Positions 6,958 to 15,867 of a DNA stretch of 46,877 bases are shown one piece after another. Below the pieces are notes generated by a model that saw only the letters and a program-made list of their open reading frames with translations, was not told the origin of the DNA and did no database searches. A program made the position numbers and the translations under genes. Position 1 is the first letter of the stretch; every line of letters starts with the position of its first letter. The stretch is from Azospirillum sp. B21 (GTDB lineage: Bacteria > Pseudomonadota > Alphaproteobacteria > Azospirillales > Azospirillaceae): positions 1 to 46,877 of the forward strand of contig NZ_VTTO01000028.1 in the NCBI RefSeq assembly GCF_008364825.1, read 5' to 3'.

Positions 6958-8418
6958 ATGCTACCGAACCCGTTTGCCCGGCCGATCGATCGACGGCAGC
7001 TGCTGCTCCTTGCAGGCGGCGCCATCGCCGCGGCGGGCTTCGCCCCCGCCATCCTCCGCCCGGCACAGGCCGCGGAGCCGACCCACACGCTGACTCCCGG
7101 TCCCGGGCGGGCCCGGATGGTCGGCGCCGAGTACCCCGAGACGACGGTCTGGGCCTACGACGGCCGGGTGCCCGGCCCTGAGATCCGCGTCCGCCAGGGC
7201 GACCGGCTGCGGGTCGCCGTGACCAACCGGCTGGCCGAGGAGACCACCGTCCACTGGCACGGCGTCCGCGTGCCGAACGCCATGGACGGTGTGCCGCACA
7301 TGCCGCGGCCGCCCATCGCCCCCGGCGAGACCTTCACCTACGAGTTCGACGCCGTGGATGCGGGCACCTTCTGGTACCACCCGCACATCCGCAGCCACGA
7401 GCAGGTCGGCCGCGGCTTGGCCGGGGCGCTCATCGTGGAGGAGCGCGAGCCGATCCGGGTCGATCGCGACGTCACTTGGATGCTCGGCGACTGGCGGCTG
7501 AAGAACGATGCCTCCATCAGCGACGACTTCGGCAACATGATGGACCTGAGCCACAACGGCCGGGTCGGCAACACCGTCACCATCAACGGCCGCGTGCTCG
7601 ACGAGGTGCCGGTGCGGGCGGGCGAGCGGATCCGGCTGCGCCTCGTCAACGCCGCCAACGCCCGCATCTTCGGCCTCCGGCTCCAGGGCCTTCGGCCGCA
7701 GGTCGTCGCCATCGACGGGCACCCGGTCGAGCCGCATGAGCCCGCCGATGGCCGCGTGGTACTGGCCCCCGCCATGCGCATCGACCTCGTCATCGACATG
7801 ATCGGCGCTCCCAGTGACCGGGTCACCGTCGTCGACGACTTCTACAGGGGTCTTGCCTATCGGCTCGTCGACTTGGCCTACGGGGCCGAGCGGCTTCGCG
7901 ACCGGCCGCTCGAGGCCCCCATCGGCCTTCCGGCCAACCCGGTGCCCGAGCCGGACCTCTCCGGGGCTGTCCGTCACGAGGTAACCCTGGGCGGCGGCAT
8001 GATGGGCATGATGGCCGGGGCCATGGTGGACGGGAAAATGACCGACATGCGCACGATGATGCGCAGCGGCATGGCCTGGGCCATCAACGGTGTCGCCGCC
8101 AGCGGTCCCGACGGCCACGGAGGAGGCCACGTCATGGATCCCATCTTCACGCTCGAGCGAGGCCGGACCTGCGTCATCGCCATGGCCAACGACACGGCGT
8201 GGCATCATCCCATGCACCTGCACGGGCACACCTTCCGGGTGCTGTCCAGGAACAGTCAGCCGACCCGCTTCCGCGAGTGGCAGGACACCGTCCTGCTGGC
8301 GCCCAGGGAGCGCGTCGAGGTCGCCTTCGTCGCCGACAACCCCGGCGACTGGATGTTCCATTGCCACATCCTCGAGCACCAGGTCGCCGGGATGATGAGC
8401 ACCATCCGCGTCACCTGA
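6958..8418 (+). CDS. Multicopper oxidase (CueO/CopA-type), Tat-exported
   Basis: The 486-residue enzyme oxidises Cu(I) to the less toxic Cu(II) in the periplasm using O2. The N-terminus carries DRRQLLLLAGG and AQA-A, a Tat signal with an Arg pair. Type 2/3 copper ligands are in HWHG (H99, H101) and WYHPH (H141, H143). The C-terminal cupredoxin has HPMHLHGH (about 418-425) and HCHILEHQVAGM (about 467-478), with the type 1 Cys, two His and axial Met. A Met-rich insert (GGGMMGMMAGAM, then MTDMRTMMRSGM, about 345-372) sits before the last domain, as in CueO-type cuprous oxidases. The ATG is preceded by GAGGGATTGA. Confidence 0.92.
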   Translation: MLPNPFARPIDRRQLLLLAGGAIAAAGFAPAILRPAQAAEPTHTLTPGPGRARMVGAEYPETTVWAYDGRVPGPEIRVRQGDRLRVAVTNRLAEETTVHWHGVRVPNAMDGVPHMPRPPIAPGETFTYEFDAVDAGTFWYHPHIRSHEQVGRGLAGALIVEEREPIRVDRDVTWMLGDWRLKNDASISDDFGNMMDLSHNGRVGNTVTINGRVLDEVPVRAGERIRLRLVNAANARIFGLRLQGLRPQVVAIDGHPVEPHEPADGRVVLAPAMRIDLVIDMIGAPSDRVTVVDDFYRGLAYRLVDLAYGAERLRDRPLEAPIGLPANPVPEPDLSGAVRHEVTLGGGMMGMMAGAMVDGKMTDMRTMMRSGMAWAINGVAASGPDGHGGGHVMDPIFTLERGRTCVIAMANDTAWHHPMHLHGHTFRVLSRNSQPTRFREWQDTVLLAPRERVEVAFVADNPGDWMFHCHILEHQVAGMMSTIRVT

Positions 8419-8446
8419 CCCGAGCCCGATTCCGAGGAACACGACC

Positions 8447-8875
8447 ATGCGCATCCTCAAGACCATCGCCCTGTCGCTGGTGCTGCTGACCCCGGCGACC
8501 GCCTTCGCCGAGCAGGCCATCCTGTACAAGAACCCTCAGTGTGGCTGCTGCGAGGGCCACGCGGAGCACTTGCGCGCCAACGGCATCGACGGGACGTCCG
8601 TCGCCACCCACGACCTTGCGTTCAAGCGCCAGGAGCAGGGCGTGCCGATGGAACTCGTTGGCTGCCACATGATGCTGATTGACGGCTACGTGGTCGAGGG
8701 TCACGTCTCCGCGGCGATCATCAAGCGGCTGCTGGCCGAGCGCCCGGCCGTCAAGGGCATCTCGCTGCCCGGCATGCCGATCGGTTCGCCGGGGATGGAG
8801 GGCCCGCGGACCGAGCCGCTCGTCGTCTACACCTTCGGCGGCCGGGGCGAGCCGCAGGTGTTCGCGGTCGAATGA
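8447..8875 (+). CDS. DUF411 periplasmic metal-binding protein
   Basis: The 142-residue protein has a signal peptide ending AFA, then YKNPQCGCCEGHAEHLRANG, the DUF411 signature with a C-x-C-C motif. GCHMMLIDGYVVEGHVSA and KGISLPGMPIGSPGM follow, both typical of the family. DUF411 proteins are found almost only in copper and other metal resistance loci. Their thioredoxin-like fold and Cys residues suggest Cu(I) binding, though the biochemical role is not established. The stop codon overlaps the start of the cytochrome gene (ATGA), so translation is coupled. Confidence 0.9.
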   Translation: MRILKTIALSLVLLTPATAFAEQAILYKNPQCGCCEGHAEHLRANGIDGTSVATHDLAFKRQEQGVPMELVGCHMMLIDGYVVEGHVSAAIIKRLLAERPAVKGISLPGMPIGSPGMEGPRTEPLVVYTFGGRGEPQVFAVE

Positions 8876-9330
8876 CGCGCCGCCGGACAATCGCCTGGAC
8901 GGGGGGCGCCGCGCTGGCGCTCCTCGTCGCCGGGGGCGTGGCAGCCTGGACCCTGACGTCCAAGGGCAGCCGGGCCGACCCGACCGACGCCACCCAGGTG
9001 GCGCTCGGCAAGGCCGTTTACGCCGAGAACTGCGCGTCCTGCCACGGCGTCAACCTCAAGGGCCAGCCGGACTGGCAGAGCCGCAAGCCGGACGGTCGCA
9101 TGCCAGCACCGCCGCACGACGTTTCGGGGCACACGTGGCATCACCCCGACGAGGTGCTCTTCAGCATCATCAAGGAGGGCATCGAGAAGCACGCCCCGCC
9201 CAGGTACGAGAGCGACATGCCCGCGTTCGGGGGCACGCTCACCGATGATGAGATCTGGGCCGTTCTGGCCTACATCGCGAGCCGCTGGCCCGAGGACATC
9301 CGGGCCCGGTGGTCGATGATGGCGCAGTAA
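8872..9330 (+). CDS. Membrane-anchored monohaem cytochrome c
   Basis: The 152-residue protein has one N-terminal hydrophobic anchor (TIAWTGGAALALLVAGGVAAW) and a class I cytochrome c domain. The haem motif is CASCH (C54, C57, H58), and the likely axial Met is M116 in DMPAFGG. GVNLKGQPDWQ and LTDDEIWAVLAYIASRWP are typical of the cytochrome c family found with copper oxidases and SCO proteins. It may take electrons from the multicopper oxidase pathway or feed a terminal oxidase, which is inferred from context. It overlaps the DUF411 gene by four bases. Confidence 0.88.
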   Translation: MTRRRTIAWTGGAALALLVAGGVAAWTLTSKGSRADPTDATQVALGKAVYAENCASCHGVNLKGQPDWQSRKPDGRMPAPPHDVSGHTWHHPDEVLFSIIKEGIEKHAPPRYESDMPAFGGTLTDDEIWAVLAYIASRWPEDIRARWSMMAQ

Positions 9331-9383
9331 TCCAAGAAGTGACCAAGGGTCGATGTCGATCCCGCCATGAGAACGAAAGCACC

Positions 9384-10121
9384 ATGAACAAGCACTTCGC
9401 CGCCGCGACGGCAGCACTCCTTATCCTCGGCACCGGCAGCGTTGCCCATACCCACTCCCTGTCCGAGGTCGAACACAACATCTCGAGCAAGGACAAGTAC
9501 GTCGAGGTCGTGAACCGCCCAGCCCCCGACTTCAGGTTGATCGACACCGAGGGACGCACAGTGTCCTTGGATGATCTCAAGGGTAAGGTCGTGGTCCTGT
9601 GGTTCGTCTACACCAGCTGCCCTGACGTCTGCCCGCTGCACACCAAGGCCGTGGCAGCCGTGCAGGAGCAGGTCAACGCGACCCCGATGAAGGACAGGGT
9701 GAAGTTCGTCACGATCTCCACGGACCCCGCACGGGACACCGCCAAGGTCCGCAGGGATTTCGCTGCGGCGCATGGCCTTGACCCGATGAACTCGATGTTC
9801 CTGAGCAGCGGCGCCGAGGGGTCCATGGCCACCCGGGAACTTGCGGAACAGTACGGCCTGAAGTTCACATCGATGCCGGACGGGATGCAGATGCACGGTG
9901 CTGTTATGCACCTTATTGACCGCGAGGGCAACCTGCGCGCCCGGTACCACGGTATGAAGTTCGACCCGACCAATGCCATCATCCACATAAATGCGTTGAC
10001 CAACGATGGCTTAATCAAAGAACATTCCCATCAAAGTCCCAGTCACCGGCGCGACTTAACCGTCTGGGAGCGTATTAGGTCCATGTTCTGGTCGGATCAG
10101 GTGACGTCGTCTAATGAGTAG
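9384..10121 (+). CDS. SCO1/SenC copper chaperone
   Basis: The 245-residue protein has a signal peptide (1-21) and a thioredoxin-fold SCO domain. The copper site is CPDVC (C79, C83) plus His171 in MQMHGAVMHLID. Other family marks are APDFRLIDTEGRTVSLDDLKGK and FVTISTDPARDT. SCO proteins deliver copper to the CuA site of cytochrome oxidase or act as thiol reductases. The C-terminal extension after about residue 205 is Ser/His-rich and unlike the family. The last 25 residues are near the edge of the mobile-element scar and may be altered. The ATG at 9384 follows GAACGAAAGCACC. Confidence 0.9.
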   Translation: MNKHFAAATAALLILGTGSVAHTHSLSEVEHNISSKDKYVEVVNRPAPDFRLIDTEGRTVSLDDLKGKVVVLWFVYTSCPDVCPLHTKAVAAVQEQVNATPMKDRVKFVTISTDPARDTAKVRRDFAAAHGLDPMNSMFLSSGAEGSMATRELAEQYGLKFTSMPDGMQMHGAVMHLIDREGNLRARYHGMKFDPTNAIIHINALTNDGLIKEHSHQSPSHRRDLTVWERIRSMFWSDQVTSSNE

Positions 10122-10124
10122 GCG

Positions 10125-10168
10125 CTCACCAACAGAGATGAAATAGCTACTTTTTCTCTGTCGGTGAG
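10125..10168. terminator. Long imperfect hairpin after the SCO gene
   Basis: CTCACCAACAGAGA (10125-10138) pairs with TCTCTGTCGGTGAG (10155-10168) with one mismatch around a 16-base loop containing TTTTT. It lies 4 bases after the SCO stop. It may terminate the copper operon, or it may mark an old insertion. Confidence 0.45.
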
Positions 10169-10240
10169 CTGAGCGGGGTGGAGGTGCAGGAATAACGCAG
10201 CAGGCACAGGCGGCCGAGCCGCTGCTCGGGACAGGCAAGC

Positions 10241-10355
10241 GTCTCAAATGATAGGAGCCCTTGCCTCCGATCTCAGGTCTGTCTCAAAGAATACGGTCCC
10301 AGTCTCAGCTAAACTGGACCGGCCTCCATCGTATGTCTCAGAGAGTTTGGTCTCA
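10241..10355. repeat. GTCTCA direct-repeat array
   Basis: GTCTCA occurs at 10241, 10281, 10302, 10335 and 10350, with ATCTCA at 10270 and ATCTCG at about 10368 and 10389. Several copies extend into a longer pattern, GTCTCA-(6-8 nt)-GG-x-CC (for example at 10281 and 10302). Clusters of short directly repeated transposase-binding sites are typical of the ends of Tn7-like, Tn402-like and IS21-like elements. The repeats do not match those at the right end of the adjoining IS21 copy. Confidence 0.55.
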
Positions 10356-10408
10356 AAATTGGTTAGTATCTCGGGTCCGACTATCGATGATCTCGGGCCA
10401 CTACAGCT

Positions 10409-11686
10409 ATGCACCGCGAACTCAAACGCCCGGGCGTCACGCTGATGATCCTGTGGGAGGAGTACCGTGCCGCTCATCCCGACGGCTACGGCTACAGCCG
10501 CTTCTGCGAGTTGTACCGGGAGTTCGAGGCGCGGCTCGCCCCCAGCATGCGTCAGCCCCACCTGGCCGGCGACAAGGTCTTCGTCGACTACTCCGGCAAG
10601 ACGCTGCCCATCCGCGATCCCGCCACCGGCGCCGTGCGGCCCGCCCAGCTCTTCATCGCCGTGCTGGGCGCCTCCAACTACACCTACGCCGAGGCGACCT
10701 GGACCCAGACCCTGCCCGATTGGATCGGGGCGCATGTCCGCATGTTCGAGGACCTCGGCGGTTGCCCGCGCCTGATCGTGCCGGACAACCTGAAAAGCGG
10801 CGTCCTCAAGGCTTCCTTTTACGACCCGGAGCTCAACCGCAGTTACGCCCACATGGCGCACGCCTACAGCGTCGGCATCCTGCCGGCGCGTCCGCGTCGT
10901 CCACGTGACAAGGCCAAGGTGGAAGCCGGTGTGCGCATCGCCCAGTACTTCATCCTCGGCCGGCTGCGCAATCTGCCGTTCTTCTCCCTGGCCGAAGCCA
11001 ATGGCGCGATAGACCGGGTGCTGGAGGACCTCAACACACGGCCCCAGCGCCGCCTCGGGCTCAGCCGCAGGGAGTTGTTCGAACAGCTTGATCGGCCGGC
11101 GCTGCGGCCGCTGCCCGACACGCCCTACGAATACGCGGAGTGGAAGCTCGTGCGCGTCGGCCCCGACTACCATGTCGAGGTCGCCGGCTTCTATTACTCG
11201 GTACCGGCGACGCTGATCCGCCAACAGATCGACGCACGCCTCACCGCCACCACGGTGGAGTTCTTTCACCGCGGCCAACGGATCGCCGCCCATGCCCGCC
11301 GGCACGGCGGCGAGCGCCACAGCACCGTGCCCGAGCACATGCCGGCAGCACACCGCCGCTACGCCGAGTGGAGCCCCGAGCGTTTCGAGCGGGACGCCGG
11401 CGACCTTGGCCCCAATACTGTGGCGTTGATCCGCGCCATCCTCGCCAGCCGGCCGCACCCGGAACAGGGCTTCCGCACCTGCCGTGGCGTGCTGAAGCTG
11501 TTTCGCGGCCCCAACCGGGCCCGCGCTGAGGCGGTGAGTGCCCGGGCGCTGGAGATCGGCGCCACCACTGCCGACAGCATCGCCTCGATCCTACGCAACA
11601 ACCTGGACCGGGTTCGCTCCACCGCCCGCCCTGAGGCGCCGGCGCTGGACCACGCCAACATCCGCGGCTCGCGGTACTTTCATTAG
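10409..11686 (+). pseudogene. istA: IS21-family transposase IstA, N-terminally truncated
   Basis: The 425 residues start inside the family at MHRELKRPGVTLMILWEEYR. The N-terminal helix-turn-helix region (about 90 residues) is missing and an in-frame stop lies 18 bases upstream. The DDE catalytic core is kept: first Asp in FVDYSGK, second in VPDNLKSG, Glu in KAKVEAGVR. The C-terminal domain (YSVPATLIR, HARRHGGERHSTVPEHMP) is intact. Loss of the DNA-binding part should stop transposition of this copy. The sequence upstream is the GTCTCA-repeat block and not a native IS21 left end, so the truncation came from another element or a deletion. Confidence 0.9.
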
Positions 11687-11695
11687 GAGCCCACC

Positions 11696-12448
11696 ATGCT
11701 TTCCCATCCCACCTTCGACCAGCTCAGCGACCTGGGGCTGCACGGCATGGCCAAGGCGCTGCGCGAGATGCAGGCCAACCGCGAGGCCGGCACGCTCAGC
11801 CATGAGGAATGGCTGGGTGTGCTGCTCGATCACGAGGTGACGCTGCGGCGGCAGAAACGTTTCGAAGCACGCGCCAAGAGCGCCCGGCTGCGCCATCCCG
11901 CTGTGATCGAGGATGTTGATTTCCGGGCGCCGCGTGGGCTGGACCGCGCGCTGTTCCAGAAGCTGGCGACCTGCCGATGGATCCACGACCACCAGAACGT
12001 GATCATCACCGGGCCGACCGGCATCGGCAAATCCTGGCTGGCCTGCGCGCTTGGCCACCGTGCCTGCCGCGAAAACCTATCAGTACTCTACCAGCGGATG
12101 CCCCGGCTGTTCGAGACCCTGGCCCTGGCACATGGCGACGGCCGTTACGCCCGCCTGATGCGTGGCTTCGCCCGCGTGCGACTTCTCATCTTGGACGACT
12201 GGGGACCAGAGCCGCTGAACGCAGAGCAGCGCCGCGACCTGCTCGAGATCGTAGAGGACCGCTACAACGCCGGCTCTCTGCTGATCACCAGCCAAATCCC
12301 CACGGACCGCTGGCACGAACTCATTGGGGATCCGACTCTCGGGGACGCGATCTTGGACCGCATTCTTCACAACGCCTACCGCATCGACCTCACCGGAGAC
12401 TCAATGCGCAAGCCGCGACGCCAGCCAGCCCTGGCCGACGGAGAGTGA
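11696..12448 (+). CDS. istB: IS21-family helper ATPase IstB
   Basis: The 250-residue AAA+ protein appears intact. Walker A is GPTGIGKSW and Walker B is RLLILDDWG. The N-terminal segment LSDLGLHGMAKALREMQ and the C-terminal DAILDRILHNAYRIDLTGDSMRK are family signatures. IstB forms ATP-dependent filaments on target DNA and directs IstA to insert. It lies 9 bases after istA with AGGAG before its ATG, the usual IS21 arrangement. Without a complete istA partner it is probably inert unless another IS21 copy supplies IstA. Confidence 0.93.
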   Translation: MLSHPTFDQLSDLGLHGMAKALREMQANREAGTLSHEEWLGVLLDHEVTLRRQKRFEARAKSARLRHPAVIEDVDFRAPRGLDRALFQKLATCRWIHDHQNVIITGPTGIGKSWLACALGHRACRENLSVLYQRMPRLFETLALAHGDGRYARLMRGFARVRLLILDDWGPEPLNAEQRRDLLEIVEDRYNAGSLLITSQIPTDRWHELIGDPTLGDAILDRILHNAYRIDLTGDSMRKPRRQPALADGE

Positions 12449-12655
12449 CGAGACCGCCGGGCGCCCCCGGAGCTCCACAGGCACCTCCCAGGCAAGCCGG
12501 CCGCTCTCCAGCGTGATGAGGCGCGCTCGCGACCGGCTTGCCCGGGGCCCTCCTATGGATTCCGGGGACGCCCTCCACCTCGACATGATCATGGCGGCTT
12601 GACCCGACGCCATGCTCATGCGACACGAAAAACGCCTCGCGGGGATACGCCACCC

Positions 12656-12743
12656 CGGCCGCTTTCCTTCGGAACGCTGGCCGGCTTCAGTTCGGAACGG
12701 TGGCCGCCTTCAAATCGGAATACCCGGCCGGCTTCATCGGAAT
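12656..12743. repeat. IS21 right-end tandem repeats
   Basis: Four copies of a repeat with consensus YGGCCGSCTTCAnnTCGGAA lie at about 12656-12675, 12678-12698, 12701-12721 and 12725-12743, spaced 22-24 bases. IS21 ends carry such multiple transposase-binding repeats. The element probably ends with the CA at 12747-12748. Confidence 0.8.
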
Positions 12744-12748
12744 CTGCA

Positions 12749-12925
12749 GAGGGGTCCCGGTTCATCGCCGACGAGATCGGCGACGAACTGGACCGGGGTG
12801 ACGGCCGGCCCAACCTGACATTCAACGTCGATTACCTGGCGACCACGACACCTACGGTGATCGTGGGCGAGCGGGAGATGCAGGAGACCCAGGCGTCGGT
12901 GCAGGCATTCCTGTCCGCACCCTGA
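12749..12925 (+). pseudogene. C-terminal remnant of a gene cut by IS21
   Basis: Right after the IS21 end, a frame of 58 codons continues to a stop (SRFIADEIGDEL, LTFNVDYLATTTPTVIVGEREM, ASVQAFLSAP). It has normal codon use but no start of its own. The upstream part is absent from the left side of the IS21 remnant. This fits the left flank having been lost or rearranged. The family is not recognised. Confidence 0.55.
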
Positions 12926-13022
12926 GCCTCCAGACGGCCCTTCATCACCCCTCCCGGTGGGGAGGGGCCGTCCTTCCGCGAAGCCACACCGTCCAACTGA
13001 GACCGTGGCGCAAGGAATGCCC

Positions 13023-13289
13023 TCAGCGCCGGACGGTCCACGGCGGAAGGCGGTGGAACAGCGCAGTGCACGCGAGCGCGAGAGTGAGCGGGTATACGAC
13101 CGGTTTGCCGTCGCCGCGGCGGCCGGAGCGATAATGCTTGATGGACTCGACAGACAATCTCAGCGCCGCCGCGGCCTCCTCGCGCGTTTCGAAGCCCATG
13201 GCGTCCATCCAGTCATTGAATGCCTCGGGCGTCATGGCGCCCCAGTCATGGCCGGCGTCGGGGCGGGAATCCGGCGGCGTGCTGCTCAT
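13023..13289 (-). CDS. Small helix-turn-helix DNA-binding protein
   Basis: The 88-residue protein has a central HTH pattern, FETREEAAAALRLSVESIKHYRSGRRGDG, with a turn between two helices and a basic recognition segment. It resembles short XRE-like regulators of phages and mobile elements. It is last in a minus-strand operon behind the C5 methyltransferase and a 95-residue protein. It is the closest candidate for the protein that reads the three palindromes at 15750-15930, but no sequence evidence ties it to them. The ATG has AGGACGTT upstream. Confidence 0.75.
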   Translation of the reverse strand: MSSTPPDSRPDAGHDWGAMTPEAFNDWMDAMGFETREEAAAALRLSVESIKHYRSGRRGDGKPVVYPLTLALACTALFHRLPPWTVRR

Positions 13290-13340
13290 AACGTCCTGAT
13301 CCTCGATCTGCCCGGCTGCGCGCCGGTCTGCGCAACAGGT

Positions 13341-13628
13341 TTACGCCGCTGCTTTGAGATCGACAACGCGCGAACGCAGTTCCGCTTTCGTCGGCCGCAC
13401 CGCACGGCTGATGTGGAGCGCATAGACCGCCACAGCTCTCCAGTACACGGCTAGGGGGCCTTTCTTGCTGGTCCAAGACTTCTCGGCGCGCACCTTCGCG
13501 TCCAGATACAGGTCGCGGAGGACATCGGCGAGGGCAAGCCGGAGTTCGGGCTGCAGCGTGAGCAGCCTGGCGACAGCCGGCAGGGCGAGAACAGGATTTC
13601 GAACTTCGGGGCGCGAGCTACGGTCCAT
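13341..13628 (-). CDS. Conserved hypothetical protein in the methyltransferase operon
   Basis: The 95-residue protein is helical and basic (VLALPAVARLLTLQPELRLALADVLRDLYLDAKVRAEKSW, then GPLAVYWRAVAVYALHISRAVRP). It begins at an ATG with AAGGACC upstream and sits 58 bases after the methyltransferase stop and 51 bases before the HTH gene. No family is recognised. The helical, Arg-rich make-up would suit a small DNA- or protein-binding partner. Confidence 0.65.
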   Translation of the reverse strand: MDRSSRPEVRNPVLALPAVARLLTLQPELRLALADVLRDLYLDAKVRAEKSWTSKKGPLAVYWRAVAVYALHISRAVRPTKAELRSRVVDLKAAA

Positions 13629-13686
13629 GGTCAGGTCCTTGTTCGTGTTCGACGGAGAGGGAGGTGGTGGCAGCGCACAGCGTTCT

Positions 13687-15720
13687 TTAGGCGGCGATCT
13701 GCAGCCGGCGGCGCGGCGGCGAGTTTGCCGTTACCAGCACTCGGGCCATTTCCGGGCACACGCTGTTGCCAATCCGGGCGATCTGCTGTTCCTGGGTCAG
13801 CCTGCGACCGTCGGAAGTGCGGTCAATGACGTACTCCGGGGGGAAGCCCTGGATGAGCTTCAGCTCTTGCGGCACCAGCATCCTCATCGACAAGTCGACG
13901 ATCTGGAACCACTCGCCCTTCACGCGGCAGAGGCCCAAAAGGTGCGGCAGTTCGGTCGCGGGGCCTACATAGCCAAGTTGGGCAGCGAGCGCGGTCAAGA
14001 AGGCGTCTGGTTCCGCCGGCGGTAGTTTGCGCAGGCCGCGCGTGCTCTTCCAATCGACGCGCTCCAGGAACCGCCGCACGGCCCGAATTTGCTCATGCAG
14101 TCGCTTGGGGAAAGCAGTCAGGAGAGCGTCCTCGAAAGGAACGCTTACGTCGTCTAAGGCCGTGCCAACTGGCTCCAGTCTGGTCTGGACGAGGCCCTGG
14201 TGCATTCCGGACGCCAGAACAGCCGGAGCCGACCTATCAAGGGCCCGGCCGTCCTTGCACGTACCCTTGAGCACCACAAGGTGAGCGCCCTGCCGCCCGT
14301 GCGGATCGCGGGTTGCGGGGGTCGCGGCGGCCCCCTCCCGCCCCTGTCCGACACTCGGGGCATGGAGCTTGTGGATGGTCGCGGTCACCGGCTGCTGGTG
14401 GCTGCCCGTTGTGGTGATGGTGGAGGCGGGGGCCAGCAAGCTGTGCCCAATCTCGCCCGTGTTGTGCTGGGCCAGATAGGCGACGCTGCCAGTGTCTGCG
14501 CCCGACAGTGGGTGCGCGTGGCTGGTGAGAAGAGCACTTTCGTTCTTGGTGACGATTGTCGGGTGCGGCACACGTGGATCCCGAACCTTGATGGAGCGGC
14601 TGCCGCGCTGGGTGATCTGCGTTGTGGCCGCAAGCACAAGCCCATGGGCATCGCGGGCTGCGGTGATGGTCTTGGCCGGCTCGGTCGAAGCGAAACCCCG
14701 GAACCCCTTGCCTGCATGGTTGAGCGTGGCGACGAACGGCTCGTAACCCTCGCGCATCGACGATGCGATCATGAAGCGGTGCGCACCATGGGCCAAGCGG
14801 TCCAAGGTGGCGGGCGCGAGCGGCTTCGTCCGACCGAAGATGCTCTTGGAGGGCAAGGAGAAGTCAATGCAGGTGGACACCGGGGTGTAGGGCTTCAACA
14901 AGCCCGTGCGAACCTCGTCAGAACGTGGGTCGCCATGGGTCGGCGTCGGCCAAGCGACTGGGACGCCATCGCGGCGTGCGACGATAAACAGGCGGGTCCT
15001 AATGGTCGGGACACCAAAGTGATGGGCGGCCAGGCAGCGGAACTCGAGATGGTACCCGAGCCGCTCCAACTCCGTCCGCCATTGTCGGAAGTAGAGCCCT
15101 TTCAGTGCTTCAGCCGGCGCGCTTTGGCTGTCCGGTGGAACCCCGGAGCCGTCAGGGAACGGATAGAGGATCGGCTCGTCCTCGGTGGGGCCTGCGGTTA
15201 GCATCTCCGGAACATTCTCAACGTAAATAACTTTCGGACGTTGCCAACCCGGAAGGCGCGCCCATCTAATAACAACCCACATCAATCCCCTGATTTTTGG
15301 ACTTCTCAGAGCCTTGCCTGAGGCTCTCGACCAATGGCGACAGTCCGGCGATGCCCAGAGATTTCGTATGCTGCGGCCTCTACATGCGATTACTGGATCG
15401 ACCTCAAACACGTCGCTATGAAAATGTTCGGTGCGAGGATGATTGACTTCGTGCATGGCGATTGCAGCGGCATCATGATTCACCGCCAGATCGACGGGCT
15501 TGCCAAGGGCCTGCTCCATTCCCTCCGATGCGCCGCCGCCACCGGCAAACAGGTCAACGTCCAACTCATCGTCCGCCGTCGACTTCAAGGACAACGAAAA
15601 CTGCGCGGCAGGACTCTCCGCCCGTCCCATTGAGCGACGCGCCTCATTACGGCGGCGCGCGCGGGAACGAGCTGGCATGTGCGGAACGGAAATGGGACGG
15701 GGGTGAACGGACATCGCCAT
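13687..15720 (-). CDS. Phage-type DNA (cytosine-5) methyltransferase
   Basis: The 677-residue enzyme methylates C5 of cytosine from SAM. Motif I is DLFAGGGGASEG. Catalytic motif IV is SPDCRHWSRASG, the phage-type SPDC variant of the usual PPC. Motif VI is ENVPE, motif VIII IRTRLFIVARRDG, and motifs IX/X are QELKLIQGFPPEYVI and QIARIGNSVCPEMA. At more than 650 residues it is longer than many C5 enzymes, with a large variable region between VIII and IX for target recognition. No cognate endonuclease is seen. The ATG at 15720 is chosen for its spacing from GAGG; 15726 and 15714 are alternatives. The promoter lies between this gene and 15868. Confidence 0.9.
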   Translation of the reverse strand: MAMSVHPRPISVPHMPARSRARRRNEARRSMGRAESPAAQFSLSLKSTADDELDVDLFAGGGGASEGMEQALGKPVDLAVNHDAAAIAMHEVNHPRTEHFHSDVFEVDPVIACRGRSIRNLWASPDCRHWSRASGKALRSPKIRGLMWVVIRWARLPGWQRPKVIYVENVPEMLTAGPTEDEPILYPFPDGSGVPPDSQSAPAEALKGLYFRQWRTELERLGYHLEFRCLAAHHFGVPTIRTRLFIVARRDGVPVAWPTPTHGDPRSDEVRTGLLKPYTPVSTCIDFSLPSKSIFGRTKPLAPATLDRLAHGAHRFMIASSMREGYEPFVATLNHAGKGFRGFASTEPAKTITAARDAHGLVLAATTQITQRGSRSIKVRDPRVPHPTIVTKNESALLTSHAHPLSGADTGSVAYLAQHNTGEIGHSLLAPASTITTTGSHQQPVTATIHKLHAPSVGQGREGAAATPATRDPHGRQGAHLVVLKGTCKDGRALDRSAPAVLASGMHQGLVQTRLEPVGTALDDVSVPFEDALLTAFPKRLHEQIRAVRRFLERVDWKSTRGLRKLPPAEPDAFLTALAAQLGYVGPATELPHLLGLCRVKGEWFQIVDLSMRMLVPQELKLIQGFPPEYVIDRTSDGRRLTQEQQIARIGNSVCPEMARVLVTANSPPRRRLQIAA

Positions 15721-15749
15721 GGACATGACCTCAGCACTATGGGCGAAGC

Positions 15750-15764
15750 GGGTAATTTTTACCC
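15750..15764. promoter_or_regulatory. Palindromic operator 1
   Basis: GGGTAATTTTTACCC is a 6-bp perfect dyad around three T. It lies just downstream of the predicted start of methyltransferase transcription. Copies occur at 15804-15818 and 15916-15930. Confidence 0.75.
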
Positions 15765-15774
15765 TCCTGCTCCC

Positions 15775-15803
15775 ATATAGCTGTTGCCTCTCTCCTCTGG
15801 CAA
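15775..15803 (-). promoter_or_regulatory. Methyltransferase promoter
   Basis: On the minus strand, TTGCCA (15803-15798), a 17-base spacer and CTATAT (15780-15775) form a strong sigma-70 promoter. The -35 faces and interleaves with the divergent promoter at 15784-15812. Confidence 0.7.
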
Positions 15804-15812
15804 GGGTAATTT
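15784..15812 (+). promoter_or_regulatory. Promoter of the 15868 gene
   Basis: TTGCCT (15784-15789), 17 bases and TAATTT (15807-15812). The -10 lies inside operator 2, so a protein bound there should block RNA polymerase. Confidence 0.65.
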
Positions 15813-15818
15813 GTACCC
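15804..15818. promoter_or_regulatory. Palindromic operator 2
   Basis: GGGTAATTTGTACCC differs from operator 1 at one base. Centre-to-centre distance to operator 1 is 54 bp, about five helical turns. Confidence 0.75.
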
Positions 15819-15867
15819 ACGCCGAGCAGGCCGGAAAGGCTGGCTCGAACACAAAGAGGCAAGAAAG

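Larger units (their letters stand above)
10122..10408. other. Non-coding junction between copper cluster and IS21 remnant
   Basis: No gene is seen in these 287 bases. They hold a long hairpin (10125-10168), a linker, and a run of GTCTCA direct repeats (10241-10355) that ends against the truncated istA. Confidence 0.6.
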
